A DNA stretch of 64,000 nucleotides from an uncultured Clostridia bacterium (GTDB lineage Bacteria; Bacillota; Clostridia; Christensenellales; Borkfalkiaceae), in NCBI GenBank assembly GCA_947589385.1, contig CANPZW010000002.1, forward strand, positions 62,001-126,000, in the 5' to 3' direction. A program made the translations under genes and the position numbers. Below the pieces are notes generated by a model. That model was not told the origin of the DNA and did not search any database. It saw only the letters and a list, made by a program, of their open reading frames with translations. Shown one piece after another: positions 18,872 through 27,912 of the stretch; position 1 is the stretch's first letter, and every line of letters starts with the position of its first letter.

Positions 18872-19474
18872 ATGGGAACAATGATAGCGATAATCCTTGC
18901 AGGCGTATTTACCAATAACTTCATAACCGTAAAGACATACGGTATTTGCCCCTTCCTCGGCGTGTCAAAAAAGACTTCTTCCGCGGCGGGCATGGGCATT
19001 GCCGTAACCATAGTAATGGTGCTTGCCACTTTGGTCACCTACCCCGTTTACAGATACGTAATGGTGCCCCTTAAATTCGACTTCCTTGAAATCATTTTCT
19101 TCATCTTTATCATAGCCTCGCTTGTGCAGATGCTGGAAATGATAATCCGCAAGCTTTCCCCCGCACTATATAATTCTATGGGTATTTACCTGCCGCTCAT
19201 AACTACCAACTGCGCCGTTTTGGGCGTTACGGAGCTTGTTATAGGCGATATGTCTCAATTCCTTGCGGGCGCTTCTATGAACGTCGGCTGGGCGGTGCTC
19301 TATTCGCTGTTCGCGGGGCTGGGCTTTACGCTTATTATGATTCTGATGAGCGGTATGCGCGAAAGGCTGAACTATTACAAGACGCCCAAGGCGCTTGCGG
19401 GCTTCCCCACGGCAATGGTAACCGCAAGCCTTATATGTATGGCGTTTATGGTGTTTACCTACATTCAGCTGTAA
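18872..19474 (+). CDS. rnfA: Rnf complex subunit RnfA
   Basis: A 200-residue membrane protein of the same fold as RnfE. It has FTNNFITVKTYGICPFLGV with the conserved Cys, and TTNCAVLGVTEL with the second one. The two subunits pair in opposite orientation in the membrane. Two bases after rnfE, with CGGAGG upstream. Confidence 0.96.
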   Translation: MGTMIAIILAGVFTNNFITVKTYGICPFLGVSKKTSSAAGMGIAVTIVMVLATLVTYPVYRYVMVPLKFDFLEIIFFIFIIASLVQMLEMIIRKLSPALYNSMGIYLPLITTNCAVLGVTELVIGDMSQFLAGASMNVGWAVLYSLFAGLGFTLIMILMSGMRERLNYYKTPKALAGFPTAMVTASLICMAFMVFTYIQL

Positions 19475-19485
19475 GGAGAGAAAAT

Positions 19486-20361
19486 ATGTTTAATTTGCTT
19501 GAAATAACTTCGGATACTTGGACTACCGTCGGCATTGTCGCCGCGATTTTTGCCGGCTCCGCACTGCTTATAGCAATACTGATATTAGTTGTGGGCAAAG
19601 TATTCAAAGTGAACGTAGATGAAAAAATCACAAAAATCCTCGAAAATCTTGCTGGCGCAAATTGCGGCGGCTGCGGCTGTTCGGGCTGTTCGGGTTTTGC
19701 CGCAAAGCTGGCTTCGGGAGACGCCTCGCTAGGCGACTGCCATGTTACCTCTCCCGAAAAAAAGGAAGAAATAGCAAAGCTGCTGGGCGTTGAAATTACG
19801 CACGAGGAACGCACCGTGGCGGTGGTAAAATGCCACGGCGGCGCGGAAAACTGCGGGGAAAACTTCGAATACAAAGGCAATCCCACCTGCGCCGCGTGCA
19901 ACTCCCTTTTAGGCGGCAACAAGATGTGCACTTTCGGCTGTCTCGGTTGCGGCGACTGCAAGGTCGTATGTCCCGAAAAAGCGATAGAAGTGACCGACAA
20001 GCTTGCCGAGGTTGACCCAGACAAGTGCATAAGTTGCGGCGCGTGCATAAATACCTGTCCCAAACACATTATAGAGCGCATACCAGCTTCCGCGCCCGTA
20101 TATGTGGCATGCTCTTCGCCTTGCAGGGCAAAGGAAGTAATGAGCGTTTGCAAGGTCGGCTGTATCGGCTGCGGCAAATGCGCGAGAACCTGCCCCCACG
20201 GCGCAATCACTATGAAAGACAATCTGCCCGTATTCGACTACACGAAGTGCACGGGCTGTCTTAAATGCGTTGAGGCGTGCCCGAGAAACATTATTTTAAA
20301 GCGCGGCGTTGCAACAATAGAAAGCGATGCGCCCGCCGTCCAACAGCAGGAAAACGCATAA
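19486..20361 (+). CDS. rnfB: Rnf complex subunit RnfB
   Basis: A 291-residue ferredoxin-like subunit with an N-terminal membrane segment (about 14-36). The first cluster site is Cys60, Cys63, Cys68 and Cys85, then several CxxCxxCxxxCP sets (near CLGCGDCKVVCP, CISCGACINTCP, CIGCGKCARTCP, CTGCLKCVEACP) give four more [4Fe-4S] sites. It is the entry point for electrons from reduced ferredoxin. The start is the ATG eight bases after AAGGAG; an ORF extending 17 codons further upstream overlaps rnfA and lacks a site. Followed by a terminator. Confidence 0.95.
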   Translation: MFNLLEITSDTWTTVGIVAAIFAGSALLIAILILVVGKVFKVNVDEKITKILENLAGANCGGCGCSGCSGFAAKLASGDASLGDCHVTSPEKKEEIAKLLGVEITHEERTVAVVKCHGGAENCGENFEYKGNPTCAACNSLLGGNKMCTFGCLGCGDCKVVCPEKAIEVTDKLAEVDPDKCISCGACINTCPKHIIERIPASAPVYVACSSPCRAKEVMSVCKVGCIGCGKCARTCPHGAITMKDNLPVFDYTKCTGCLKCVEACPRNIILKRGVATIESDAPAVQQQENA

Positions 20362-20394
20362 CGCATAACGTATAACTTACAGATTACAGACCTT

Positions 20395-20419
20395 AAACCC
20401 CGCCTCCGCGGGGTTTTTT
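20395..20419 (+). terminator. Terminator of the rnf operon
   Basis: Stem CCCCGC / GCGGGG (20398-20403, 20408-20413) with flanking A and T runs and a final TTTTTT. Confidence 0.9.
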
Positions 20420-20452
20420 AAATAAAAGTTTTTAAATAAAACCTGTAAAAGA

Positions 20453-20490
20453 ATGTGCGCGGACCGTTTAAAAACGGTCCGCGCACATTT
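20453..20490. terminator. Second hairpin between rnfB and rarA
   Basis: Perfect 17-bp stem (ATGTGCGCGGACCGTTT with its complement at 20472-20488) and a two-base centre. It ends rarA transcripts coming from the other side; T runs are short. Confidence 0.65.
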
Positions 20491-20531
20491 ATTATCTTGA
20501 AAACGTGATATTTACAACTTCTGCGGTTTCG

Positions 20532-21845
20532 CTATTTAAGTTTGCCCTTGTTTTTGCGGTTTTCCTTGACAGTCCTTTCATAGCCGTAGTCCGAAGGCGT
20601 GTAATATATCCTGTCCTTCAACTTGTCGGGCAGATACTGCTGGTCCACCCAACCACCCGCATAGTCGTGCGGGTATTTGTATTTTAAGCTCTGCGCCTTT
20701 GTTTCCTTGTCGCCGAAAGTATTATCTCTCAAATACGGCGGTATTCCCTCGTCGTCGCGGACGTTTATCGCGTCGTGTTGGGCGGCGTTTTTGGCGAGAA
20801 CCACGCTATTGCTTTTCGGCGCTTCGCATACGTAAATTATAGCGTTGGAAAGGGGTATAAGCCCCTCCGGGTAACCCGTTTTTTCGAGGACGTACATCGC
20901 GGAAGAAGCCACGACAAGCGCGTTTGGGTCTGCCATGCCCACGTCCTCGGACGAATGTATTACCAGCCTGCGCGCAACAATCATGGGGTCGCAACCGCCC
21001 TCAATAAGGCGCATCGCATAGTACAGTGCGGCGTTGGAATCGCTGCCGCGGAGGGATTTGCAGAAGGCGGACAGATAATCGTAAAAGGCGTCCTCGTTGT
21101 AAGAAAGCGCCTTGCGCTGAATGGATTGCTCGGCGTCGGCAAGGGTCACGCGGATACTGCCGTCCGCCTGCGGCGGAGTAGTAAGCACAGCCAGCTCCAA
21201 AGCATTGTAAGCCGTCCTCAAATCGCCGCCCGCGACGCGCGATATATGTGCGAAAGCCGCCTCCTCCACTTCCGCAGAATAGTTTCCCAGCCCCCTGCGC
21301 TTATCCGATAGCGCCTTTTTAAGCGCCGCGCAGATTTCACTTTCCGAAAGCGGTTTAAATTCGAATACCCGGCAGCGGGAAACGATTGCGGGCGTCATAG
21401 AGGCATAAGGATTTTCGGTAGTAGAACCTATGAAAATTACCGTTCCCTGCTCGATTGCAGGCAAAAGACTGTCCGACTGCGTTTTATTGAACCTATGGCA
21501 CTCGTCAAGCATAAGATATGTGCGCTTGCCGTACATTTTAAGATTGTCGCGCGCCTGCTCCACCGCCTTTTTAACGTCCGCAACTCCCGCCTGAACGGCG
21601 TTCAATTTGATAAATTCGCCGTGAGTGGTCTGGGCAATTATGTTAGCAAGCGTGGTTTTACCCGTACCGGGAGGTCCCCAGAAAATGCAGCTTCCCAACC
21701 TGTCCAGCGAAATGGCACGACGCAAAAGACTGCCCTCCGACACGATATGCTTCTGACCTATAAAGTCGTTTAAATTGTTTGCGCGCATACGCTCTGCGAG
21801 GGGCTTTGCGCCCTCCTCATTGCCGTTAAAATCAAATAAATCCAT
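20532..21845 (-). CDS. rarA: Replication-associated recombination protein A (MgsA/RarA)
   Basis: A 437-residue AAA+ ATPase of the clamp-loader group. Walker A is GPPGTGKTTLA, Walker B LMLDECHRF, sensor 1 IGSTTENPY, and the SRC motif follows as SRCRVF. The C-terminal domain has RLVIHSSEDVGMADPNAL, typical of RarA. It acts at blocked replication forks with single-strand-binding protein. The region in front of ATG 21845 has only a weak GAGA site; the gene lies 27 bases behind the patatin-like gene and may share its transcript. Confidence 0.94.
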   Translation of the reverse strand: MDLFDFNGNEEGAKPLAERMRANNLNDFIGQKHIVSEGSLLRRAISLDRLGSCIFWGPPGTGKTTLANIIAQTTHGEFIKLNAVQAGVADVKKAVEQARDNLKMYGKRTYLMLDECHRFNKTQSDSLLPAIEQGTVIFIGSTTENPYASMTPAIVSRCRVFEFKPLSESEICAALKKALSDKRRGLGNYSAEVEEAAFAHISRVAGGDLRTAYNALELAVLTTPPQADGSIRVTLADAEQSIQRKALSYNEDAFYDYLSAFCKSLRGSDSNAALYYAMRLIEGGCDPMIVARRLVIHSSEDVGMADPNALVVASSAMYVLEKTGYPEGLIPLSNAIIYVCEAPKSNSVVLAKNAAQHDAINVRDDEGIPPYLRDNTFGDKETKAQSLKYKYPHDYAGGWVDQQYLPDKLKDRIYYTPSDYGYERTVKENRKNKGKLK

Positions 21846-21872
21846 ATTGTTTCTCTAAAATGTACCTTAGGT

Positions 21873-22664
21873 CTATAATAGCAACTCTTTGATTTTGTCC
21901 AAATTTTCCTTGCAGAGTTTATAGCCCTCGTCGAAAGCCCTGTCCATATCCTTTATCTGATATTGGCTCATTCCCTTGATTTCGGGTTTTAGCACTATGT
22001 CCGCGGTATTGCCGTCCAGCAAGGCGTGCATTGCCGTCTGCTGGCTGTCCATTATGTCGAACACGCGCAAAACAAGGGATAAAATGTTTTCCACCTTGTC
22101 GGCAGGTTCATAAGTGTTTACGAGAGCGTCAACGGCTATAACCACGTCCGCGCCCATTTCCTTGACCTGCTTTGCGGGAACGCGGCAAAGGCAACCGCCG
22201 TCTATCAGCAATTTACCGTCAAGTTCCACGGGTTTAAAAACGCAGGGTATCGTACTCGAAGCCTGTACAGCAACGGCGGCCTGCCCGCTTTCGAAAACGT
22301 GCAGTTTGCCTGAAATCAGGTCGGTAGCGACGCAGCGGAAAGGGATATTCATATCCTCTATTTTTATGTCGCCGAAATATTCGGCAAGCAATTCTTCCAA
22401 CTTTTTAGAGCGCAGCACAGACATTCTCGAAACTACGCCCGGTCCTATATCTATAAGGTCGCGAGCCTTTAATTGAAGCGCGATATCGCGTATTTTTTCG
22501 GCGGACATTCCCGAAGCGTAGCAACCGCCCACGACCGCGCCCATTGAGCAACCTGCTATGAAATCGGGTTTTATGCCCGCCTCTTCCAGCGCGAAAAGCA
22601 CGCCCGCGTGGCAAATCCCGCGCGAGCCGCCGCTGCCGAGGGCAAGTCCCAATGTTTTACTCAT
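21873..22664 (-). CDS. Patatin-like phospholipase, RssA/YchK type
   Basis: A 263-residue cytoplasmic hydrolase. The oxyanion glycines are GSGGSRGICHAG, the nucleophile elbow is GCSMG (Ser41 region) and the catalytic Asp lies in the DGG of LIDGGCLCR. Such proteins hydrolyse lipid ester bonds; the true substrate is unknown. ATG 22664 has GGAGG upstream. It is divergent from ylbJ with only 30 bases between them. The DGG motif and length are normal. Confidence 0.85.
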   Translation of the reverse strand: MSKTLGLALGSGGSRGICHAGVLFALEEAGIKPDFIAGCSMGAVVGGCYASGMSAEKIRDIALQLKARDLIDIGPGVVSRMSVLRSKKLEELLAEYFGDIKIEDMNIPFRCVATDLISGKLHVFESGQAAVAVQASSTIPCVFKPVELDGKLLIDGGCLCRVPAKQVKEMGADVVIAVDALVNTYEPADKVENILSLVLRVFDIMDSQQTAMHALLDGNTADIVLKPEIKGMSQYQIKDMDRAFDEGYKLCKENLDKIKELLL

Positions 22665-22694
22665 AACAAACCTCCGAAAGAAATAAAAATAAGT

Positions 22695-23642
22695 ATGGCT
22701 TTGAAAAAAATCGGATACGCCGCGCTGTGCGTTCTTTTGTTATGCTTCGGCGCGGCAATAATAATTTTCCCCGAAAGATATGTAAACTGCTGCTTTCAGG
22801 GTTTCGCTTTATGGGCGGAATGTGTACTGCCGTCGCTTTTTCCGTTTATTGTAATTTCGCTTATCTTTATAAAGACTGGAATGGCGGATAAAGCCTCGCT
22901 TCCGCTGAAAAAACTGACTAACAAACTAAATCTTCCGCAGAACGCGGCGGTATGTTTTGTGTTATCAATACTTTCGGGATATCCCGCGGGGAGCAGAATG
23001 ATAGCCGAATTTTACGACAGCGGCGCGCTTACGCGCGAGGACTGCGACAAACTTGCCCCCCTTTGCTCGACTTCGGGGCCGCTGTTTATTCTCGGCAGCG
23101 TGGGATATAAGATGTTCGGAGATAAAATTCTCGGCGTTAAAATCTTTATAGCGCACGCGTTGTCTGCGATTATTTTCACGCTTATTTACTGCCGTTTCCG
23201 TCCGAAAAGCCGCCCCGCACCCCCGCCTGCGAAACTGAATGACGAAAACCTTTTATATAACGTTTTTTACGGCGCGACGGTTTCCGTAGCCGTGGCGGGC
23301 GGATTTATCGCCTTTTTCTACGTAGCGGCGCAATTTTTGCAGGACTTTAATATATTTTTGCCCGCGGAAAGCTTTTTAAAGCTGTTTATGGAAGAAAAAG
23401 CGGCAAAAGCTTTGTGTATGGGGCTTGCCGAAGCCACTACGGGCTGCCGTTTTCTTGCCGAAAGCGCGTCGCCTTTGAAAGGAGCGGTTGCGGGATTTAT
23501 AATTACGTTCGGCGGACTTTCGATTTTATTGCAGCAATTAAGCTACCTTACGAAAACGGGCGTGCGCCCGATTAAATTTATTCTTATAAAATTCGCGCAG
23601 GGAATTTTATGTTTCCTTTTAACGTTTTTATTGACGTTATAA
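22695..23642 (+). CDS. Sporulation integral membrane protein YlbJ-like
   Basis: A 315-residue membrane protein with about eight hydrophobic segments and the Gate/nucleoside-recognition pattern. SILSGYPAGSRMIAEFYDSG and CSTSGPLFILGSVG are the two family segments found in YlbJ and spore maturation proteins. In Bacillus YlbJ is made in the mother cell under sigma-E and is needed for proper spore cortex. The start is ATG 22695, with no clear ribosome site; an in-frame start 29 codons upstream lies inside the opposite gene. Convergent with aroF. Confidence 0.85.
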   Translation: MALKKIGYAALCVLLLCFGAAIIIFPERYVNCCFQGFALWAECVLPSLFPFIVISLIFIKTGMADKASLPLKKLTNKLNLPQNAAVCFVLSILSGYPAGSRMIAEFYDSGALTREDCDKLAPLCSTSGPLFILGSVGYKMFGDKILGVKIFIAHALSAIIFTLIYCRFRPKSRPAPPPAKLNDENLLYNVFYGATVSVAVAGGFIAFFYVAAQFLQDFNIFLPAESFLKLFMEEKAAKALCMGLAEATTGCRFLAESASPLKGAVAGFIITFGGLSILLQQLSYLTKTGVRPIKFILIKFAQGILCFLLTFLLTL

Positions 23643-23721
23643 AACCGCGCTTTTAAAGAAATGCAGTCCTTTTAATAATCGACGAAAACTTTAATAATGC
23701 CAAAATAATGCCGAAAATACC

Positions 23722-24744
23722 TTATGCTTTTTCCGCAATATCCAAAAGAAGTCTTTCGGTATCTTCCCAGCCGAGGCAGGGGTCGGTTATGGATTTGCCG
23801 TAAACTACGTCCTCCGTCTGGCAGCCCTCTTCAAGAAAGCTCTCTATCATAAAGCCCTTGACTATTTTTTTGAAATCCGCGTCGTAACCGCGGTTCAGCA
23901 TAACTTCGCCGCAAATACGTATCTGGCTTTTGAATTTTTTGCCGCTGTTCGAGTGGTTGGCGTCTATTATCACGGCGGGATTTTTCAGTCCCGCTTTTTT
24001 ATAGCCTTCCGCAACTTTCATCACCGTTTCATAGTGAAAGTTGGGCGTATCGTTCCCGCAGCCGTCCGACGCGCCGCGGAGAATGGAATGGGCAAGCGGA
24101 TTGCCATGCGTTTTAACCTGCCAGCCGTTCAATTTGAAAATCTGTCCGCTCTGAGCGGCGAAAACGGAATTAAGCATAGCCTCCAAAGAACCGCCCGTAG
24201 GATTTTTTATGCCGACGGGCACGTCTAATCCGCTTGCCACGCTGCGGTGAAGCTGGTCCTCAGAGGAACGCGCGCCCACGGCGAAGTAAGAAAGCAAATC
24301 CTCTATATAATGCACGTCGGAGGGATACAGCATTTCGTCAGCGGCGGTAAGCCCGCTAACCTCTATGACCTTTAAGTTCAGCTCGCGCATGGCTTTAAGC
24401 CCTTTGGGTATATCCTGCGATTTGGTAAGGTCGGGCTGTGAAAACATGCCCATATATCCCACGCCACGGGTGCGCGGCTTGCCCGTATATACCCTTGGCA
24501 CAAGCACAAGCTTATCCTTGACTTTTAAATTAAGCTTGCCGAGGCGCTCTACGTAATCCAGCACGGGCGCTGCCTCGTGCGCGGAGCACGGTCCGACTAT
24601 TACAAGCATTTTATCGCTTTTGCCCGTTATTACGTCGGCGATAAGCTTGTCGCGTTCCGCCTTGATTTTTTTAAGGCTTTCGGGCAGCGGCGCTTCATTT
24701 ATCACTTCTTCTGGTTCGGGAATTTTCAGCTGTTTTTCAAACAT
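23722..24744 (-). CDS. aroF: 3-deoxy-7-phosphoheptulonate synthase (DAHP synthase), class I
   Basis: A 340-residue TIM-barrel enzyme that joins phosphoenolpyruvate and erythrose-4-phosphate to start the shikimate pathway. GPCSAHE, PRTRGVGYMGMF, GARSSEDQLHR, PVGIKNPTGG and IIDANHSNSGKK hold the substrate and metal residues of the E. coli AroF/G/H type. It includes an N-terminal extension that in this class is used for feedback control. Symbol chosen for the class; the regulating amino acid cannot be told. Its start overlaps the coaD stop by eight bases; GGAGGGGG lies upstream. Confidence 0.92.
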   Translation of the reverse strand: MFEKQLKIPEPEEVINEAPLPESLKKIKAERDKLIADVITGKSDKMLVIVGPCSAHEAAPVLDYVERLGKLNLKVKDKLVLVPRVYTGKPRTRGVGYMGMFSQPDLTKSQDIPKGLKAMRELNLKVIEVSGLTAADEMLYPSDVHYIEDLLSYFAVGARSSEDQLHRSVASGLDVPVGIKNPTGGSLEAMLNSVFAAQSGQIFKLNGWQVKTHGNPLAHSILRGASDGCGNDTPNFHYETVMKVAEGYKKAGLKNPAVIIDANHSNSGKKFKSQIRICGEVMLNRGYDADFKKIVKGFMIESFLEEGCQTEDVVYGKSITDPCLGWEDTERLLLDIAEKA

Positions 24745-25240
24745 TATCCCCCTCCCCGCGCTTTACGCGCAGCATTTGCTCTAAGTCCTTTAAAATTTCC
24801 GCCGGCACGTAATCGGCGTACGCCTTTTTGAATTTAACCGAATTTTTCACGAGAGTGGAGCTTATTTGCAGGCTGTCCTGTTCGGCGGGAACGTACAGCG
24901 TTATTATGTCCTTTTTCAACTTTTTGTTTGCGAAAAAATTGGCGTTTTCGTATTCGAAATCTATCGTATTGCGCACTCCGCGCACATAAAAAGGGGTGTT
25001 TTCCTTTTCGAGGATATCCACCGCCGCGCCTTCGAAAATCTCCACGCGCACCCGTTTTTCGTTTTTAAACAGCTTTTCAAGCAAAAATTTGCGCTGTTCT
25101 TCGGAAAGCAAAGGCGTTTTGCCGGTGTTTATCATCACGGCGACCACCACCTCGTCAAATAGGGCAAGGCAGGTTTCTATAACTTTTTTATGACCCGTCG
25201 TAGGGGGGTCGAAAGTGCCCGAAAACACGCACTTTTTCAT
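24737..25240 (-). CDS. coaD: Phosphopantetheine adenylyltransferase
   Basis: A 167-residue nucleotidyltransferase. SGTFDPPTTGHKKVI holds the TxGH motif and ISSTLVKN the C-terminal ISSTxVR-type motif. It makes dephospho-CoA from 4'-phosphopantetheine and ATP, the fourth step of CoA synthesis. Overlaps the rsmD stop as ATGA; rsmD-coaD pairing is common in Firmicutes. Confidence 0.96.
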   Translation of the reverse strand: MKKCVFSGTFDPPTTGHKKVIETCLALFDEVVVAVMINTGKTPLLSEEQRKFLLEKLFKNEKRVRVEIFEGAAVDILEKENTPFYVRGVRNTIDFEYENANFFANKKLKKDIITLYVPAEQDSLQISSTLVKNSVKFKKAYADYVPAEILKDLEQMLRVKRGEGDNV

Positions 25241-25782
25241 ATTTCACCTTTCAGTCTTAAAAAACTGAGATAAGTTATTCCGTATTTGCGTTCGTCGTAT
25301 AAAGAAAGCTTTTGGATTTCGCCCGAAAAAGGTCTGTCGCGTTCCAGAACGGCTATGCCGTCCTCTGCCAAAAGTCCTTTACGGGCAATGATTTCAAGCG
25401 CGCGCACGCCCGATTCCTGCTTGTAAGGCGGGTCCAAAAAAATCAAGCCGAACGAACCCGACAGCTTATTCAGGCAGTCCGCAAAATCCAAATTGAAAAT
25501 TTCGTAATTTTCCGCGCCCTTTAACCGCGCGAGATTTTTTTTGAGGACGGCAATGCTGTCGCGTGAAAAATCGTTGAAAACGACTTCCGCCGCCCCGCGC
25601 GAAATACATTCGAGCCCCAGCCCGCCGCTTCCGCAGAACAGGTCGAGAACGCGCGCCGACGGCACATGCGCGGCTATTATATTAAAAAGGCTCTCCTTCA
25701 CCCTGTCGGCTGTGGGGCGGATATCTTCGCCCTTAAACTCCGCGAGCGTCAAAGAGCGGTATTTGCCGCTTATTATCCTCAT
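25237..25782 (-). CDS. rsmD: 16S rRNA (guanine(966)-N(2))-methyltransferase
   Basis: A 181-residue SAM-dependent methyltransferase. VLDLFCGSGGLGLECISRGA is the SAM-binding motif I, FNDFSRDS motif II, and LIFLDPPYKQ carries the (D/N)PPY catalytic motif for exocyclic amino groups. GKYRSL and PTADRVKESLFNI near the N terminus are the RsmD signature. It methylates G966 in 16S rRNA. AAAGGA precedes the ATG, which overlaps the end of the upstream gene. Confidence 0.96.
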   Translation of the reverse strand: MRIISGKYRSLTLAEFKGEDIRPTADRVKESLFNIIAAHVPSARVLDLFCGSGGLGLECISRGAAEVVFNDFSRDSIAVLKKNLARLKGAENYEIFNLDFADCLNKLSGSFGLIFLDPPYKQESGVRALEIIARKGLLAEDGIAVLERDRPFSGEIQKLSLYDERKYGITYLSFLRLKGEI

Positions 25783-26384
25783 TTTTTATCCTTTTCTTCC
25801 TTAACGATTTGCCTCGACGCGATTTCGCGCTGTTTCGCCCATTCCCTGTGCGCGGCAATAATGTACGTTACGCCGTGCACGGCTGTTGGCAGGATTATCC
25901 ATAAAAAATTGAGCCAACCCGAAAGATTTGCGTAGGTGAAAGGTATCGCAGCCCAGCCGAAAACGTATTGCAGAAGAAAATAACAGAAGCTGTTGTGCGC
26001 GCATAGCTCTATAAGCTGAACCAAAGCGTACGGGATACAGGTAATAAAGCCTATCAAAAAGCCCTTATACGCCGAATATTCGCCCGTACCGTATTGCGCC
26101 TGCTTGTCCGCCGTGCCTATATCCCGCTTTTTTGCCTGCACCACAAGCTTTCTTACGGCGGTTATGCCGTTCTGCCTGCCGAAAATCACATACGCAGCGC
26201 AAAGCAAAATCTCGCCCAGAACAAGCATTACCACGGACAGCGCGAAGTCCTCGGTAATGGCGGTCGCCATGCCTATGAAAGATACGCTTAAAATAAGCTG
26301 CAACATAAGCGGAAACGCCGCGCCCGCAAGCATATCTTTGACTTCGTACAGGAATTTCAAACGCTTGTCCGGATTATTTCCCAA
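25779..26384 (-). CDS. Membrane protein of unknown function, TTG start
   Basis: A 201-residue protein with about five hydrophobic segments (near 20-45, 50-70, 105-130, 140-160, 165-185) and a basic C terminus. I do not recognise a family. The start proposed is TTG at 26384 because AAGGGGG lies nine bases ahead and it gives the N-terminus GNNPDKRLKFLYEVKDMLAG; the longer frame reaches far into the upstream gene. It overlaps the end of the cyclo-ligase gene and the start of rsmD, so it is a true member of this operon. Confidence 0.7.
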   Translation of the reverse strand: MGNNPDKRLKFLYEVKDMLAGAAFPLMLQLILSVSFIGMATAITEDFALSVVMLVLGEILLCAAYVIFGRQNGITAVRKLVVQAKKRDIGTADKQAQYGTGEYSAYKGFLIGFITCIPYALVQLIELCAHNSFCYFLLQYVFGWAAIPFTYANLSGWLNFLWIILPTAVHGVTYIIAAHREWAKQREIASRQIVKEEKDKK

Positions 26385-26904
26385 AGTCGTCAACCCCCTT
26401 TTCGCACAGGAATTTATCGACGGGAACGTCAAATTCGTCCTCTTTAAATTCAAGACGCTGAAAATCATAACCCAAACCGATTTTCAACGTTTTTACGCGC
26501 GAAAGGTATCTGTCGTAATATCCGCCGCCGTAGCCTATGCGGAACCCGCGGGAATTTATTGCAAGCAGGGGAATAACCGTCACGTCGATATTGCCTTTAT
26601 AGGGCAACCCCATCGGTTCGGAAATGCCCAACGCGCTTTTCTGCATTTCTCCGAAGGGCACAGCGACTATTTCCCTGCCCTCTACCCTCGGCAGATAAAT
26701 TTTTTTGTCCATATCCAACAGTTTGGATATTATAAGGTCTGTACGGGTTTCGTAAGAAAATCCGTTATAAATGAAGAAACTGTCGTAATGCGAAAATTCC
26801 CGCATAAAAATACTCAGGATATCCAAATCCGCAAACCTTCTTTTATCGCTTGTGAAGCGCTGGCGTTCAAACTTCAAACGCACTCTTAAATCATTTTTAC
26901 CCAT
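26374..26904 (-). CDS. 5-formyltetrahydrofolate cyclo-ligase
   Basis: A 176-residue enzyme of the MTHFS family that uses ATP to convert 5-formyl-THF to 5,10-methenyl-THF. The segment IGYGGGYYDRYLS near the C terminus is the ATP- and folate-binding signature, and KKIYLPRVEG and EPMGLPYKG fit the family. The N-terminus is taken at MGKNDLRVRLK; the longer frame runs into alr. The start overlaps the alr stop. The N-terminal region is slightly short. Confidence 0.88.
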   Translation of the reverse strand: MGKNDLRVRLKFERQRFTSDKRRFADLDILSIFMREFSHYDSFFIYNGFSYETRTDLIISKLLDMDKKIYLPRVEGREIVAVPFGEMQKSALGISEPMGLPYKGNIDVTVIPLLAINSRGFRIGYGGGYYDRYLSRVKTLKIGLGYDFQRLEFKEDEFDVPVDKFLCEKGVDDFGK

Positions 26905-27874
26905 CGTAAATATACATCCTCTCCGCCCTTTTTGCGGCGGAACATAGCACCTCGTAAGGAATAGTGCCGCACCTTTCGGCATAGACGGCGGCGTCGCTTA
27001 AAACAAGTTTAAGTTCTTCCCCCTCCACGCTTAAAAAGGAATCCATGCACAGCGGACCTTCGCCAAGCGGCGTACGCCTTGAAAAGCCGTCGGCATAGCC
27101 GAGGCGATAAACGCCTATATTTTTATAATTTTTCCGCGCACGGACGTACCCGATTCCCCCGCCCGTAAAGCGGGTTATCTGCGCCCTGCGGGCATAGACT
27201 TTCATAACGGGCGTAACGCCGGCGGAAAATCCTTCGGGAGAATACCCATACAAAAGTATGCCGCAACGCACGCCGTCTTTAAGATATTTGCCGCCCGAAA
27301 GAATACCCCCGCTTGCCGCAAAATGGGATACGGCTTGCGGATTTTTTTCTTTTACAAGCTTTTCCGCCCTGTCGAACAGGTCAAGCTGACGTTCGCTTGC
27401 CGCTTCGTCCGCAGGGTCGTACAAGTGGGAATATACCCCCTCTATCTGTTCGGCGGAAAGAATTTTCAAAATATCCGTTAATTCTTCTATGCCGCACCCG
27501 AAGCGGTTCATTCCCGTATTGACTTTTATATGGCAGGGATTGCCGCCTATCATTTGCGCGGTCCGCGCGGAATTTACGGTAAACGAAAGATTGTAAAATT
27601 CCCCCCTTGCAACGTCGTCAATGCCCAAAGGGGGCGTTAAAACGAGCACGGGCTTGGAAATCCCCGCAAGGCGCAACGCCGCGCCCTCGTCGGTTATCGC
27701 CACGCAGAAGCCGTCAACCACGTCCTCCAACGCGGAAGCTATCTCTGCGCCGCCATGACCGTAAGCGTCGGCTTTTACGACGGCATAAAACTTTCTTTCG
27801 CCTATTAAACTGCGCACGGTGCGCGCGTTTTTTACTAAGTTGCTTAAATTTATAACCGCAAGCGTTTTCTGCAT
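26897..27874 (-). CDS. alr: Alanine racemase
   Basis: A 325-residue PLP enzyme making D-alanine for peptidoglycan. The PLP Lys lies in FYAVVKADAYGHG, the phosphate-binding part in HFAASGG and KDGVRCGILLYG, and a conserved RLGYADGFSR segment follows. It is shorter than the usual 360-390 residues, mostly in the C-terminal beta domain, but the sequence is continuous. The ATG has no convincing ribosome site. Lies 38 bases behind bioY. Confidence 0.93.
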   Translation of the reverse strand: MQKTLAVINLSNLVKNARTVRSLIGERKFYAVVKADAYGHGGAEIASALEDVVDGFCVAITDEGAALRLAGISKPVLVLTPPLGIDDVARGEFYNLSFTVNSARTAQMIGGNPCHIKVNTGMNRFGCGIEELTDILKILSAEQIEGVYSHLYDPADEAASERQLDLFDRAEKLVKEKNPQAVSHFAASGGILSGGKYLKDGVRCGILLYGYSPEGFSAGVTPVMKVYARRAQITRFTGGGIGYVRARKNYKNIGVYRLGYADGFSRRTPLGEGPLCMDSFLSVEGEELKLVLSDAAVYAERCGTIPYEVLCSAAKRAERMYIYDG

Positions 27875-27912
27875 ACCATCATAATATGCATATACCGCAT
27901 TTTGAGGTGAAG

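Noticed and set aside
20341..20394. Repeats of GCATAACG after rnfB
   Set aside because: Two or three short near copies around the stop codon; too short to call a repeat element.
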